A stretch of 64,000 nt of DNA from positions 1 to 64,000 of the forward strand of contig CABUJL010000001.1 in assembly GCA_902491915.1 (NCBI GenBank), written 5' to 3'. Both the position numbers and the translations under genes were made by a program. Source of the DNA: an uncultured Collinsella sp. Lineage in GTDB: Bacteria; Actinomycetota; Coriobacteriia; Coriobacteriales; Coriobacteriaceae. This document shows, one piece after another, positions 1-9,252 of the stretch. The notes beneath the pieces are model-generated. The model saw only the letters and a program-made list of their open reading frames with translations, had not been told where the DNA came from and ran no database searches. The number at the start of each line of letters is the position of its first letter. Position 1 is the stretch's first letter.

Positions 1-170
1 TCAGGGAGCTTACGCAGCCCCATGTCGGCAATATCGCGAGAGACAGTCGCCTGCGTGCAATCAAAGCCCATAGCGCGGAGCTCATCGACCAGCACGCGCT
101 GCGTGCGGACGTCCTTATTGCGCACAATATCTCTAATGGCATCCTGGCGCCCATTGCGTTTTTTAGCCAT
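1..170 (-). CDS. argR: Arginine repressor ArgR, N-terminal part (gene runs off the window)
   Basis: Reading leftwards from an ATG at 170, 56 codons are visible before the window ends. They match the winged-helix DNA-binding domain of ArgR: a basic start ([16 protein letters not shown]), then [20 protein letters not shown], where TQATVSRDI is the family's recognition-helix signature. ArgR represses arginine biosynthesis and acts as a hexamer with arginine bound to its C-terminal domain, which is outside the window. The start is supported by GAGAGGG about 5 bases upstream. Two inverted repeats lie in its 5' region. ORF shorter than the family because of the window edge, not truncation. Confidence 0.87.
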   Translation of the reverse strand, partial: MAKKRNGRQDAIRDIVRNKDVRTQRVLVDELRAMGFDCTQATVSRDIADMGLRKLP

Positions 171-203
171 ACAAACCCTCTCTCCAAAAGATGGTGGAGA
201 CAA

Positions 204-218
204 TCAATCAGTGATTGA
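204..218. promoter_or_regulatory. 7-1-7 palindrome in the argR leader
   Basis: TCAATCA, one base, TGATTGA, centred at 211, about 40 bases upstream of the argR start. A perfect 7-bp inverted repeat in an AT-rich leader is a plausible operator, possibly for autoregulation, but it is not a clear match to the known ARG box. Seen in sequence; function inferred. Confidence 0.35.
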
Positions 219-258
219 ATAGTTTAACGCTATTTGAAGGCTTTTGTGTATAAGAACG

Positions 259-296
259 CATTTCGAAACAATTCTATGCAAATTTGTTTCGAAATG
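259..296. promoter_or_regulatory. 13-bp perfect inverted repeat between the GT2 gene and argR
   Basis: CATTTCGAAACAA (259-271) and TTGTTTCGAAATG (284-296) are perfect inverted copies around a 12-base loop, beginning 7 bases after the GT2 stop codon. It could be a terminator-type hairpin for the GT2 gene or an operator for argR. The lack of a following T-run on the minus strand makes an operator or processing site as likely as a terminator. Confidence 0.45.
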
Positions 297-302
297 AGCC
301 GT

Positions 303-1343
303 TTAGGCGGTTTTTGCGCCCGTCCGGTTAAGAAAAGCTGCCAGATGCGTACACATCACGCAGCGCGCGGGCTTGGCGCTGGCGATCGGCCCAAACAACA
401 GACCGAGTCCCCGATGGTTGTCCTTGAGCGCGGCGACCATCTGACGGGTTCGAGGCGCCTCGAGCATATCACGCATGCGGGCGGAACGCTCAATTGACGA
501 CACCCCATGCGGGCTCAGACACAAATTCTCGATGCAGGCGACCAGTCCGGCAAAGTAGAACTTTTGGCTTGCCAGCTTGAGCCGACCACCGCTATCTGCT
601 TCCGAGAGTGAGTCCGCAAGCTCGTCGAGCGCTCGAGTGTCATCGGATATCCTGGCATACATGGTGGGATCAAAGGCATCTGTAAGCTTAGGTGCCACCG
701 CGTGGAAACAAGCGTCGCCGCAGCCGGACACGAATCGTGCCTGCGAGAGCGCATAAGCCATAAACTCAACCGTACGGTACGCCTTGCCGCGCGACAGGCA
801 TGCCTCAAACAGCGAGCGGCTGTACATCACGCCAGAGGTCTGAGCGACTAGGCCGCCTAAAATCAACTGAGGTAGCCCGGCCACCATCGAAGATTTGCTA
901 TCAATGGAAATATGAGTAGCATCCAAGACGCGCGAATGGCGCTCTCGATGTGCATCATAGCTGTCGAGCGACACCGTGGGGAACACCATGTCTGCCGCAG
1001 TATCGCACGCGATATCGACCATCTTGGAAAGAGACTGCGGAGCAAACCACTCATCGGCGTTCATGGCGATGATTTGAGAGCCGCGCGAGGCAGCAAAACC
1101 GGCACGAAGACAAGCGCCGCGCTTCGCGTCCTCGACGTCAATCAAATCAATATGGATGTCCCTGTCGGCGGCAACTTGAAGCGAATGGCGCACACCGGGC
1201 GCAGCATCGCGGCAGACAACAACAATCTGCAAATCGTAGAGGTCTTGGTTCTGGATACTCTCGAGCGCACGCATCGCATAGCTGGGCGAACCTTCTACCA
1301 CAAGGATCACCGAAAGTCGCGGATGCGAGCCACGTCGAACCAA
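303..1343 (-). CDS. Family 2-like glycosyltransferase
   Basis: 346 residues. The N-terminus (LSVILVVEGSPSYAMRALES, then IQNQDLYDLQIVVVCRD) is the GT-A Rossmann-like start of family 2 glycosyltransferases, and NADEW near residue 97 stands where the DxD nucleotide-sugar motif is expected. The C-terminal two thirds has no motif I recognise, and no membrane segment is evident. The acceptor cannot be told from sequence. The start is a TTG with AGAGGA 8 bases upstream; a 13-codon reading frame ends 1 base before it, suggesting coupled translation. It is downstream of truA, about 160 bases away. Confidence 0.7.
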   Translation of the reverse strand: MVRRGSHPRLSVILVVEGSPSYAMRALESIQNQDLYDLQIVVVCRDAAPGVRHSLQVAADRDIHIDLIDVEDAKRGACLRAGFAASRGSQIIAMNADEWFAPQSLSKMVDIACDTAADMVFPTVSLDSYDAHRERHSRVLDATHISIDSKSSMVAGLPQLILGGLVAQTSGVMYSRSLFEACLSRGKAYRTVEFMAYALSQARFVSGCGDACFHAVAPKLTDAFDPTMYARISDDTRALDELADSLSEADSGGRLKLASQKFYFAGLVACIENLCLSPHGVSSIERSARMRDMLEAPRTRQMVAALKDNHRGLGLLFGPIASAKPARCVMCTHLAAFLNRTGAKTA

Positions 1344-1344
1344 G

Positions 1345-1386
1345 TTATCCGTCCTCTCGACAGCAATAAATCAAACCGTGGTTCAT
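1345..1386 (-). other. 13-codon upstream reading frame (possible leader peptide)
   Basis: ATG at 1386, peptide MNHGLIYCCREDG, stop TAA ending at 1345, just before the TTG start of the GT2 gene. The Shine-Dalgarno for the TTG lies inside this frame, so its translation could gate initiation downstream. A short frame of this size can occur by chance. Confidence 0.25.
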
Positions 1387-1504
1387 GGTACACCCCGGCA
1401 ATAAAAGCAATGAGACACCAGTTGTATTGCACGTCAAGAACAGATGTTGCACACGCGCAGCCCACAGATGACAGGTGTCGACGCACGACGCGTCGAGCCC
1501 TCCC

Positions 1505-2329
1505 CTAGTCGAGCACGACAAGCTCGGCGGGATCGTAATCCACGCCCATAAACGTAAGGCCGCAGGCAGGAGCCGTGGGGCCCGCAGCGGTACGGTCGCA
1601 AGCATCGATGACCTCGCGCATCCACTCGGGTTCACGGCGATGCATGCCAATCTCGACAAGCGTGCCCACGATCGTGCGGACCATCGAATGCAAAAATGCG
1701 TTGGCCTCAATGGTAAACGTCAGGATATCCTCGCCAAAGGCCACCTCATGGCCAAACTCGGCCCGCATCACGCAGCGGTGCGTAGGCTTGCCCACGGCAG
1801 AGGCGACCTTGCAAAAGCTCTTAAAGTCCTGCTCACCCAAAAGCGCGGGACAGGCCGCAGACATGGCCTCGACGTCCAAGGGATAGCGATGCCACCACAC
1901 GGCACCACGGGACAGCACGGGGCGCGCATCGCGATCGGCAATACGGTACGTATACGTACGGGAACGCGCGTCAAAGCGTGCAGAAAAGCCCTTACGGGCC
2001 CTGTAGACCTCGTTTATGGCGATATCTTTAGGCAGCAGGGCATCCATAGCCCGCAGCCACCTACGGCGCGTAAGGGCGAGCTCAGCGTCCGTTACGGGCA
2101 CGCTGATGTACTGAGCCACGGCATGCACGCCGGCATCGGTACGACCTGCGCACGTCAGATCGATCGGACGGCGAAGCAGCGTCTCGATGGCTCGACGCAG
2201 CTCACCCGCAACCGTCGTCTGTCCCGGCTGCTCGGCAAATCCGCTATACGACAAGCCATCATAGGCCACGCGAAATACGAGCGTGGCGTCAAGCTCGGAA
2301 ATCGAATTGAAATCAGACGGCGCAGTCAT
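1505..2329 (-). CDS. truA: tRNA pseudouridine(38-40) synthase TruA
   Basis: 274 residues. Isomerises uridines 38-40 of the tRNA anticodon stem-loop. Diagnostic residues: RVAYDGLSYSGF near the N-terminus and CAGRTDAGVHAVAQ, which carries the catalytic Asp of the TruA family; a later HSMVRTIVGTLVEIG is the conserved C-terminal helix. The ATG at 2329 is preferred over an in-frame TTG at 2344 because GGGAG lies 5 bases upstream of it. It follows rplQ, as in many Gram-positive alpha operons, but a strong terminator lies between them. Confidence 0.95.
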   Translation of the reverse strand: MTAPSDFNSISELDATLVFRVAYDGLSYSGFAEQPGQTTVAGELRRAIETLLRRPIDLTCAGRTDAGVHAVAQYISVPVTDAELALTRRRWLRAMDALLPKDIAINEVYRARKGFSARFDARSRTYTYRIADRDARPVLSRGAVWWHRYPLDVEAMSAACPALLGEQDFKSFCKVASAVGKPTHRCVMRAEFGHEVAFGEDILTFTIEANAFLHSMVRTIVGTLVEIGMHRREPEWMREVIDACDRTAAGPTAPACGLTFMGVDYDPAELVVLD

Positions 2330-2364
2330 GGGCGCTCCCAACAAACAAGTAACGGTATCGCGAC

Positions 2365-2395
2365 AAAAAAAGAGGGGTACGCGAACGTACCCCTC
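2365..2395 (-). terminator. Rho-independent terminator after rplQ
   Basis: On the minus strand GAGGGGTACG, a TTCG tetraloop and CGTACCCCTC are followed by seven T. Arms 2372-2381 and 2386-2395 pair perfectly over 10 bp. It closes the rplE-to-rplQ transcription unit, so truA depends on readthrough or its own promoter. Confidence 0.9.
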
Positions 2396-2421
2396 GAATA
2401 TAGCCTATGCAGACGGAATGT

Positions 2422-2889
2422 CTACTCAGCGGTCTCCTCAGCAGGAGCCTCCTCGACAGCCTCGACCTTCTTGGGAGCAGCGGCCTTCTTGGGGGCCGGA
2501 GCAGCCTTCTTGGCCTTAGGCGTGCAAGGCTCGGTGACGAGCTCCATGATAACGATGGGAGCGTTGTCGCCCTTACGGTTACCGAGCTTCATGATGCGGG
2601 TGTAACCGCCGTTGCGGTCCTGCCACATGCCCTGGGCAGCCTTGTCGAAGATCTCGGCAACGAGCTGCTTATCGCCGAGCTTGGCGATAGCCAGACGACG
2701 AGAGTGCAGGTCGCCCTTCTTGGCCCAAGTGATGATCGGGTCGACGACCGAACGCAGCGCCTTAGCGCGGGTCTCGGTGGTCTTGATGCGGTCGTTCTCG
2801 AAGAGGGCCTTAGCAAGGCTCTTCTTCATGGCCTTGGTGTGGCTCGCATCGGTGCCGAGCTTCAGGCCCTTCTTAACGTTGTGACGCAT
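2422..2889 (-). CDS. rplQ: 50S ribosomal protein L17
   Basis: 155 residues; core GLKLGTDASHTKAMKKSLAK and ETRAKALRSVVDPIITWAKK are classic L17. Compared with the usual ~120-residue protein it carries a C-terminal low-complexity tail of about 35 residues rich in Ala, Lys, Pro and Glu (from KAKKAAPAPKKAA onward). Last gene of the alpha block, 30 bases after rpoA. Confidence 0.97.
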   Translation of the reverse strand: MRHNVKKGLKLGTDASHTKAMKKSLAKALFENDRIKTTETRAKALRSVVDPIITWAKKGDLHSRRLAIAKLGDKQLVAEIFDKAAQGMWQDRNGGYTRIMKLGNRKGDNAPIVIMELVTEPCTPKAKKAAPAPKKAAAPKKVEAVEEAPAEETAE

Positions 2890-2919
2890 GGTCTAGTTTC
2901 TCCTCAAATATGCGAAGCA

Positions 2920-3861
2920 TTAAGCCTTCAGGCTCAGGCCCATGGACTCAAGCTTGTCCTTCACTTCCTCGATCGACTTAACACCGAAGTTACGGATGTT
3001 GAGCAGATCGTTCTCCGAGAACTCAACGAGCTGACGGACCGAGTGAATGCTGGCGCGCTTAAGGCAGTTGTAGGAACGGACGGAAAGGTCCAGATCCTCG
3101 ATCTGCTTGTCCAGCTCGGCGTTGTCGTTGGTGACCTCGGGAGCGAAGATCGAAGCCTCCTCCTCGACCTCGGGGGTCTCGGCAAGGTTCATAAATGCGG
3201 CCATATGCTGGTTGATGATATTGGCAGCCTGGACCACGGCGTCGCGCGGGGCGATGGAGCCGTTGGTCTCGATCTCGAGGACAAGGCGGTCGTAGTCGGT
3301 GTGCTGACCGACACGGCAAGCCTCAACGAGCTTGGCGCAACGGGAAACCGGCGAGTACAGCGAGTCGACGTGGATCACACCGATGGGATCGTTGTCGCGC
3401 TTGTTGGCCTCGCCAGAAACATAGCCGCGGCCATAGCCGATGCGCATGCTCATGGTGAGATGGCCACCCTCGGTGAGCGTAGCGATGTGCTGCTCGGGGT
3501 TGACCAGCTCAAACTCGGACGGAATAAAGAAGTCCGCACCGGTGACCTCGCAGGGGCCGTCAACCGAGATGGTGGCGGTCGCCTCGTCGGTCGTGCCGAG
3601 AGCCCTGAAGACAAGACCCTTGACATTCAGGACGATGTCGGTGACATCCTCGACCATGTTAGGGATGGTCATGAACTCGTGCTGCGCACCATCGATCTGA
3701 ATAGCCTCGACGGCGGCACCCTCGAGCGAGGACAGAAGAACGCGACGAAGGGAGTTACCCAGAGTATCGCCGTAGCCACGCTCGAGCGGCTCGACGGAGA
3801 CACGAGCAGACGTCTCGTTGATCTCTTCGACCTGAACCTGAGGCCTAATGAATTCTGACAT
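2920..3861 (-). CDS. rpoA: RNA polymerase alpha subunit
   Basis: 313 residues, normal length. N-terminal dimerisation domain with EPLERGYGDTLGNSLRRVLL, the signature around residues 26-45, a linker rich in Glu, and the C-terminal domain with SVRQLVEFSENDLLNIRNFG, the helix-hairpin-helix module that binds UP elements and activators. Position between rpsD and rplQ is the standard alpha-operon order. The ATG at 3861 has GGAGG upstream. Confidence 0.98.
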   Translation of the reverse strand: MSEFIRPQVQVEEINETSARVSVEPLERGYGDTLGNSLRRVLLSSLEGAAVEAIQIDGAQHEFMTIPNMVEDVTDIVLNVKGLVFRALGTTDEATATISVDGPCEVTGADFFIPSEFELVNPEQHIATLTEGGHLTMSMRIGYGRGYVSGEANKRDNDPIGVIHVDSLYSPVSRCAKLVEACRVGQHTDYDRLVLEIETNGSIAPRDAVVQAANIINQHMAAFMNLAETPEVEEEASIFAPEVTNDNAELDKQIEDLDLSVRSYNCLKRASIHSVRQLVEFSENDLLNIRNFGVKSIEEVKDKLESMGLSLKA

Positions 3862-3893
3862 GTATTACCTCCAGCCTCAGCAGCCCGGATGGA

Positions 3894-4490
3894 CTACTTA
3901 GAGTAGAGCTCGACGATGAGCTGCTCGTTGATATCACCGCTGATCTGCTCACGCGTCGGCAGAGCGAGCACGTTACCAGACAGCTTCTCGATATCGACCT
4001 CGAGCCAGCCAGGGACCTCAAAGCGCTCGGAGGAAATCAGGGCCTCCTTGATGGGAAGGAGGTCACGGAACTTCTCGCCGACAGCGACGACGTCGCCGGC
4101 CTTGACGCGGTAGGACGGGATGTCCACGCGCTTGCCGTTCACGGTGAAGTGACCGTGACGGACGGACTGACGAGCCTCTTTGCGGGTGCGGGCGAAGCCA
4201 AGACGGAAGACGACGTTGTCGAGGCGAGACTCAAGGATGATCATGAGGTTCTCACCGGTGACGCCGTTCATCTTGCGGGCCTTGTTGAAGTAGCCGTGGA
4301 ACTGCTTCTCCAGAACGCCATAGATGAACTTGACCTTCTGCTTCTCGCGCAGCTGCATGCCGTACTCAGATTCCTTGCGACGGCGCTTGGGCTGACGGAT
4401 AGATTCCTTCTTGCTGCTGTAACCGAGCTCAGCGGGATCGATCCCGAGCTGACGGCAGCGCTTAAGAACAGGAGTCCTGTCGATTGCCAT
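3894..4490 (-). CDS. rpsD: 30S ribosomal protein S4
   Basis: 198 residues. Primary 16S-binding protein of the small subunit body. The S4/RNA-binding module is visible at LESRLDNVVFRLGFARTRKE and ARQSVRHGHFTVNGKRVDIP. The N-terminus lacks the CxxC zinc knuckle found in some S4 paralogues, so this is the zinc-free form (KRCRQLGIDPAELGY). Located 19 bases after rpsK, as in Gram-positive-type alpha operons. Confidence 0.97.
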   Translation of the reverse strand: MAIDRTPVLKRCRQLGIDPAELGYSSKKESIRQPKRRRKESEYGMQLREKQKVKFIYGVLEKQFHGYFNKARKMNGVTGENLMIILESRLDNVVFRLGFARTRKEARQSVRHGHFTVNGKRVDIPSYRVKAGDVVAVGEKFRDLLPIKEALISSERFEVPGWLEVDIEKLSGNVLALPTREQISGDINEQLIVELYSK

Positions 4491-4509
4491 ATTGATACGA
4501 TCCTTTCAG

Positions 4510-4914
4510 TTACACGCGGCGACGCTTCTTGGGGCGGCAGCCGTTGTGCGGAATGGGGGTCTTGTCCTGGATGCTCGAGACCTCGAGGCCAGCAGCCTGG
4601 AGGGAGCGGATGGCGGTCTCACGACCGGAGCCGGGGCCCTTGACGAAGACGGAAACCTTCTTCATACCGTGCTCCATGGCCTGCTTGGCAGCAGCCTCGG
4701 CAGCCATCTGGGCAGCGAACGGCGTGGACTTACGGGAGCCCTTGAAGCCCACCTGGCCAGCCGACTTCCAGGAAATGACGTTGCCCTGGGGATCGGTGAT
4801 CGAAACGATCGTGTTGTTGAACGTAGAACGAATGTGAGCCTGGCCCACGGAAATGTTCTTACGGTCCGCGCGCTTCAGACGGGCAGCGCGAACGTTCTTC
4901 TTAGCAGTAGCCAT
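4510..4914 (-). CDS. rpsK: 30S ribosomal protein S11
   Basis: 134 residues. [20 protein letters not shown] and the C-terminal [14 protein letters not shown] are family hallmarks; S11 forms part of the platform near the mRNA exit side. ATG at 4914; 14 bases downstream of rpsM. Confidence 0.98.
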   Translation of the reverse strand: MATAKKNVRAARLKRADRKNISVGQAHIRSTFNNTIVSITDPQGNVISWKSAGQVGFKGSRKSTPFAAQMAAEAAAKQAMEHGMKKVSVFVKGPGSGRETAIRSLQAAGLEVSSIQDKTPIPHNGCRPKKRRRV

Positions 4915-4928
4915 CTATCTAGCGCTCC

Positions 4929-5303
4929 TTATTTCTTCTTCTTAGCACCGATCTGACGCTTCGGGCCCTTGCGGGTACGAGCGTTAGTGTGGGTGCGCTG
5001 GCCGCGGACCGGGAGGCCCTTGCGGTGACGAAGGCCGCGGTTGCAGCCGATGTCCATAAGGCGCTTGACGTTCTGGTTGCGCTCACGGCGGAGGTCGCCC
5101 TCAACCATGATCTGGTTCTTATCGATATAATCGCGGATGGCGTTAACCTCATCCTCGGTGAGGTCCTTAACGCGCGTATCCACGTTAACGTTGCACTCGA
5201 CGCAAATCTTCGTCGCAGTGGTGCGGCCGATGCCGTAAATGTAGGTCAGACCGATCTCAACGCGCTTCTCACGCGGGAGGTCGACACCATTAATACGGGC
5301 CAA
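4929..5303 (-). CDS. rpsM: 30S ribosomal protein S13
   Basis: 124 residues. [20 protein letters not shown] and the C-terminal basic tail [17 protein letters not shown] identify S13, which contacts the P-site tRNA and L5. The start codon is TTG at 5303, with GAGGAG 6 bases upstream; no ATG is available in register. Confidence 0.98.
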   Translation of the reverse strand: MARINGVDLPREKRVEIGLTYIYGIGRTTATKICVECNVNVDTRVKDLTEDEVNAIRDYIDKNQIMVEGDLRRERNQNVKRLMDIGCNRGLRHRKGLPVRGQRTHTNARTRKGPKRQIGAKKKK

Positions 5304-5317
5304 CGTAGTCTCCTCTC

Positions 5318-5431
5318 TTAACCCTGACGCTGCTTATGACGGGGGTTCTCGCAAATGACGAGGACCTTGCCATGGCGCCTAATGATTTTGCACTTATCGC
5401 ACATCTTCTTGACCGAAGGACGTACCTTCAT
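5318..5431 (-). CDS. rpmJ: 50S ribosomal protein L36
   Basis: 37 residues from ATG at 5431 to TAA at 5318. The protein reads [20 protein letters not shown] then [17 protein letters not shown]. It keeps the zinc-binding C(+) pattern (two Cys in CDKC, Cys in VICENP, His in RHK). It sits between infA and rpsM, the conserved position. Confidence 0.97.
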   Translation of the reverse strand: MKVRPSVKKMCDKCKIIRRHGKVLVICENPRHKQRQG

Positions 5432-5581
5432 CGTTCTTCCTTTCGGTAGCGCTCAAACTACTTCCCTACTATCTACTCGCCCAGCCGCAGGCGTTTAAAA
5501 CTATGGCTGGTCTTCACACACAATCCGACCGTAGGTTGAGCTAAGCCTGCAGTCGGAAATGGAGTGCGTGTATGCGTGCCG

Positions 5582-5806
5582 CTATTTGTAGCGATAGGTG
5601 ATGCGGCCGCGGGTCAGGTCGTACGGGGAAAGCTCCACGACAACCCTGTCACCGGGGAGAATACGGATGTAATTCATTCGGATCTTGCCAGAAATGTTGC
5701 ACAGAACCGAATGACCGTTCTCGAGCTCGACCTTAAACATGGCATTGGGCAGCGGTTCCTTTACCGTACCCTCGAGCTCAATTGCGTCTTCCTTCTTCAC
5801 AAGCAA
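5582..5806 (-). CDS. infA: Translation initiation factor IF-1
   Basis: About 74 residues; an S1-type OB fold with [19 protein letters not shown] and [22 protein letters not shown]-1 blocks the ribosomal A site during initiation. The start is uncertain: TTG at 5806 has AGAGAAAGA upstream and GTG at 5800 is also possible; a nearby ATG at 5810 is out of frame. Separated from map by about 100 bases and from rpmJ by 150. Confidence 0.95.
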   Translation of the reverse strand: MLVKKEDAIELEGTVKEPLPNAMFKVELENGHSVLCNISGKIRMNYIRILPGDRVVVELSPYDLTRGRITYRYK

Positions 5807-5904
5807 TCATCTTTCTCTAGAAAACGACAGCGATTGAGTATTCTACAACACGTATGCACGCATCGTAATAACTTCGTAATGGCTCCACAACTAAGTGGAA
5901 CTTG

Positions 5905-6693
5905 TTACATTTCTCCGCCTTGGAGCGAACACCAAGCACCTTGCGCATCCGTGGTGAGAATCACCGGACCGTCATTGGTGATGGCGACGGTGTTCTCGTA
6001 GTGCGCGGCGGGCAGATGGTCGTTGGTCGTAACAATCCAACCGTCGGAGCCCGTGCTCACATGGTTGGAACCCATCGTAACCATCGGCTCGATGGCAATG
6101 ACCATGCCGGCTTGGAGGCGAACGCCCCTCCCCTTCTTTCCATAGTTAGGAACGTTGGGGTCCTCGTGCATCACGCGGCCAATGCCATGGCCCACATAAT
6201 CACGAAGCACACCGTAACCGTGAGACTCGGCGAGGGACTGAACGGCATAACCGACGTCCCCGATATGGTTACCGGGAACAGCCAGCTCGATGGCAGCCTT
6301 AAGGCAATCGCGCGTGACCTCGCACAAAGCCTTGGCTTCGGGCGTGGGGGTGCCGACGAAAAACGTCCAAGCGTTATCGCCGACCCAACCGTCGACAACG
6401 GCTCCCGTATCGATGGAGATGATATCGCCATCGCGCAGGATCATGTCGGGGTTGGGAATACCGTGGACCACGGCATCGTTGATCGATGCGCAAATGGTCC
6501 CCGGGAACCCGCCGTAACCCTTAAAGGCCGGGGTGCCGCCATGCATGCGGATAATCTGCTCCGCGAGCTGATCGAGCTCAAAGGTGGAAACGCCGGGGCG
6601 CACCATGGCTCCAACGTGGCGGAGCGCCATCTTAGATAGCGCTCCTGCCTTCTTCATCTGCTCGATTTGCGTTGCAGACTTAATCTTGATCAT
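5905..6693 (-). CDS. map: Methionine aminopeptidase, type I
   Basis: 262 residues. Removes N-terminal Met from nascent proteins. Metal ligands of the pita-bread fold are present: DTGAVVDGWVGDNAWTF (two Asp), GHGIGRVMHEDPNVPNYG (His), and IEPMVT plus a C-terminal Glu in HYENTVAIT. Its ATG overlaps the adk stop as ATGA, so translation is coupled with adk. Confidence 0.97.
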   Translation of the reverse strand: MIKIKSATQIEQMKKAGALSKMALRHVGAMVRPGVSTFELDQLAEQIIRMHGGTPAFKGYGGFPGTICASINDAVVHGIPNPDMILRDGDIISIDTGAVVDGWVGDNAWTFFVGTPTPEAKALCEVTRDCLKAAIELAVPGNHIGDVGYAVQSLAESHGYGVLRDYVGHGIGRVMHEDPNVPNYGKKGRGVRLQAGMVIAIEPMVTMGSNHVSTGSDGWIVTTNDHLPAAHYENTVAITNDGPVILTTDAQGAWCSLQGGEM

Positions 6694-7316
6694 AGACCGA
6701 GAGCCTCTTTGACATCCCCGTACACGGTCTCGCGAGCCTGGTCACCGTTGACCGACTTGAGCAGACCCTGGCCACGATAGTAGTCGACGAGCGGGCTCGT
6801 GGACTTCTCGTAGACGTCGAGACGGTTCTTGATGGTCTCGGGCTTGTCGTCGTCGCGCTGATACATCTCGCCGCCACACTTGGGGCAGGTAGCATCGGCA
6901 GCGGTGCCGGTGTAACCGCATGCGCGGCAGGTGCGACGCGAAGACAGACGATCGATAATGACCTCGGGGGCCACATCGACCAGAAGGGCGCAGTCGATCT
7001 CGCGACCCATGGCGGAGAGCTCGGAATCGAGTGTCACAGCCTGGGCGGTGTTGCGCGGGAAGCCGTCGAGGATGAAGCCCTGCTGGGCGTCATCGGCGGC
7101 AAGGCGCTCCTTGACAAGGTCGATCACGAGCTGGTCGGGAACGAGCTCGCCAGCGTCCATGTACTTCTTAGCCTGAATACCAAGCTCGGTGCCACCCTTG
7201 ACGGCAGCACGCAGCAGGTCGCCCGTGGAAATATGGGCGACGCCAAACTCGGCGACGAGCTCCTGTGCGACGGTGCCCTTACCGGCACCCGGAGCTCCGA
7301 GCAATACGAGGTTCAT
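6690..7316 (-). CDS. adk: Adenylate kinase with zinc-type LID
   Basis: 208 residues. Interconverts AMP, ATP and ADP. P-loop GAPGAGKGT at residues 8-16, AMP-binding DGFPRNTAQA, and a LID domain with CRACGYTG and CPKCGG, the four-cysteine zinc site of Gram-positive enzymes. ATG at 7316 chosen over an upstream in-frame TTG because AGGAGG lies 7 bases before it. Between secY and map, the usual spc-operon order. Confidence 0.97.
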   Translation of the reverse strand: MNLVLLGAPGAGKGTVAQELVAEFGVAHISTGDLLRAAVKGGTELGIQAKKYMDAGELVPDQLVIDLVKERLAADDAQQGFILDGFPRNTAQAVTLDSELSAMGREIDCALLVDVAPEVIIDRLSSRRTCRACGYTGTAADATCPKCGGEMYQRDDDKPETIKNRLDVYEKSTSPLVDYYRGQGLLKSVNGDQARETVYGDVKEALGL

Positions 7317-7334
7317 GAGCAATCCTCCTCTAGC

Positions 7335-8621
7335 CTATTTAAAGAATCCATCATAATCATACATCTTGATCTGGCCTTCGAGCTTATCGACCGTGTCGAG
7401 CACGACGCCGACCATGATGAGGATGGACGTGCCGCCAAATGCCTGGATCAGATGGTTACCCGTGAAGGAGAAGATGATCGAAGGCACGATGGCGATGAGC
7501 GCCAAAAAGACAGCGCTGGGAAGCGTGATCTTGTTGAGCGCGTTCTTGATGTAGGCCGCGGTAGCCCTACCCGGACGGACGCCCGGAATAAAGCCGCCCT
7601 GCTTCTTAAGGTTATCGGCCGTGTCATCGGGGTTGAACACCATGGAGGTGTAGAAGTACGCGAAGAACACGATGAGGACAACGTTAAGCACCCAGTTGAG
7701 CCAACCGGTCGAAAGCGCGGAGGCAACTGCCTGAATCCAGCCGATGCCGGGGAAGAACACGGCAATCTGAGCCGGGAAGTACAGCAGCGCCGAAGCGAAG
7801 ATGATCGGCACGACACCCGCGGTGTTGACCTTGATGGGCAGGTAGGTGGTCTGGCCACCCATCATGCGACGGCCCACGACGCGCTTAGCGTAGGAGACCG
7901 GGATGCGGCGCTGGCCGCGCTCAAGGAAAACAATCAGCGGGATAACCAGCAGGATGATGGCGCAGATGATCACCATGGTGATGATGCCACCGGCATTGCC
8001 CTCGGTGCTGGAGAAGATAGCCTGCGGTAGACCGGCCATGATGTTCGCGAAGATGATCAGCGACATGCCATTGCCGATACCGCGCTGGGTGATGAGCTCA
8101 CCAATCCACATGATCAGCATGGCGCCCGCGGTGAGCGTGCCGACAATCATGAGGTCGAAGATGATCTCGGGAGCGCCGGCACCATTGAAGCTGATGCCGA
8201 AGCTCTTAAAGAGGAAGAGGTAACCCACGGAGTTGAGGATTGCCAGAGCCAGGGTGAGGTAACGCGAATACTGCGTAATCTTGGTCTGACCGACCTCGCC
8301 CTCGCGGGCAAGCTCATGCAGGGAAGGCACAACGGCCTGGAGCATCTGGAGGATGATCGAGCTGGTGATGTAAGGCATGATGCCCAGCGAAAACACCGAC
8401 ACATAGCTCAACGCGCCGCCAGAGAAAAGATTCAGGAGGGCCATAGCACCTGCGGCGACCGAATTGTTATCGGTCGAGAAAAGGCCCAGCATCCCCTGGA
8501 AGGGAATGCCGGGCACAGGAACGTGCGCACCAATGCGGTACACGACGAGCATAGCTATGGTAAAAAGAATCTTTTCGCGCAATTCTTTGATGCGGAAAGC
8601 ATTCTTAAGACCATTTAGCAC
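7335..8621 (-). CDS. secY: Protein translocase subunit SecY
   Basis: 428 residues with ten predicted membrane segments; pore-forming subunit of the Sec channel in the inner membrane. Recognisable blocks include [31 protein letters not shown] and the cytoplasmic loop [16 protein letters not shown]. The start is GTG at 8621, overlapping the rplO stop by 7 bases, with GGAAAGG 10 bases upstream, so it is coupled to rplO. Confidence 0.97.
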   Translation of the reverse strand: MLNGLKNAFRIKELREKILFTIAMLVVYRIGAHVPVPGIPFQGMLGLFSTDNNSVAAGAMALLNLFSGGALSYVSVFSLGIMPYITSSIILQMLQAVVPSLHELAREGEVGQTKITQYSRYLTLALAILNSVGYLFLFKSFGISFNGAGAPEIIFDLMIVGTLTAGAMLIMWIGELITQRGIGNGMSLIIFANIMAGLPQAIFSSTEGNAGGIITMVIICAIILLVIPLIVFLERGQRRIPVSYAKRVVGRRMMGGQTTYLPIKVNTAGVVPIIFASALLYFPAQIAVFFPGIGWIQAVASALSTGWLNWVLNVVLIVFFAYFYTSMVFNPDDTADNLKKQGGFIPGVRPGRATAAYIKNALNKITLPSAVFLALIAIVPSIIFSFTGNHLIQAFGGTSILIMVGVVLDTVDKLEGQIKMYDYDGFFK

Positions 8622-9064
8622 GGCAGCTCGACCTTTCCGCCGGCGGCCTCGATCTTGGCCTGCGCAGAAGCGCTGACCTTGTCGACCTTGACCGTGAACT
8701 TCTTGGTGAGCTCACCATTGCCGAGCACCTTGACGGGCTCGAACTCGCTCTTGGTGATGCGAGCGGCCTTAAGAGCGGCACCGTCGATCACAGCGCCGTC
8801 CTCGAACTTACGCTCGAGACGCTCAACGTTAACAGCGGTGTACTCGATACGACGGGGGTTACGGAAGCCCGGAAGCTTGGGCAGGCGCATAGCCAGCGGA
8901 GTCTGGCCACCCTCGAAGCCGGCACCCTTGGTGCCGCCAGAGCGGGAACCCTGGCCCTTCTGACCGCGGCCAGAAGTGGTGCCGTGACCCGAAGAATTGC
9001 CACGGCCGACGCGCTTGCGGTTCTTGGTGGAACCGGGCGCGGGAGTAAGATCGTGAAGCTGCAT
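8615..9064 (-). CDS. rplO: 50S ribosomal protein L15
   Basis: 149 residues. [20 protein letters not shown] followed by [20 protein letters not shown] is the Gly/Arg-rich N-terminal extension of L15 that penetrates 23S rRNA. Overlaps secY by 7 bases and is 3 bases after rpmD. Confidence 0.97.
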   Translation of the reverse strand: MQLHDLTPAPGSTKNRKRVGRGNSSGHGTTSGRGQKGQGSRSGGTKGAGFEGGQTPLAMRLPKLPGFRNPRRIEYTAVNVERLERKFEDGAVIDGAALKAARITKSEFEPVKVLGNGELTKKFTVKVDKVSASAQAKIEAAGGKVELPC

Positions 9065-9067
9065 TTG

Positions 9068-9250
9068 CTACTCCTCTACAATCTCGACAAGGTGCTTGAC
9101 CTTGAAGATCATGCCGCGGACGGACTCGTTGTCAGCAATCTCGCGAACCTCGCGGATCCTGTGGAGACCGAGGGCACGGACAGTACGGACCTGGTCCTGC
9201 TTGCAACCGTTGGTGCTGCGGACCTGCTTGATCTTGATGGTGTCAGCCAT
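9068..9250 (-). CDS. rpmD: 50S ribosomal protein L30
   Basis: 60 residues, the normal bacterial length; IKQVRSTNGCKQDQVRTVRA and RGMIFKVKHLVEI match L30. Present in the rpsE-rpmD-rplO context. Confidence 0.96.
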   Translation of the reverse strand: MADTIKIKQVRSTNGCKQDQVRTVRALGLHRIREVREIADNESVRGMIFKVKHLVEIVEE

Positions 9251-9252
9251 GC

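Noticed and set aside
2407..3858. 483-codon plus-strand frame across rplQ and rpoA
   Set aside because: Shadow of rpoA/rplQ; spans two certain genes.
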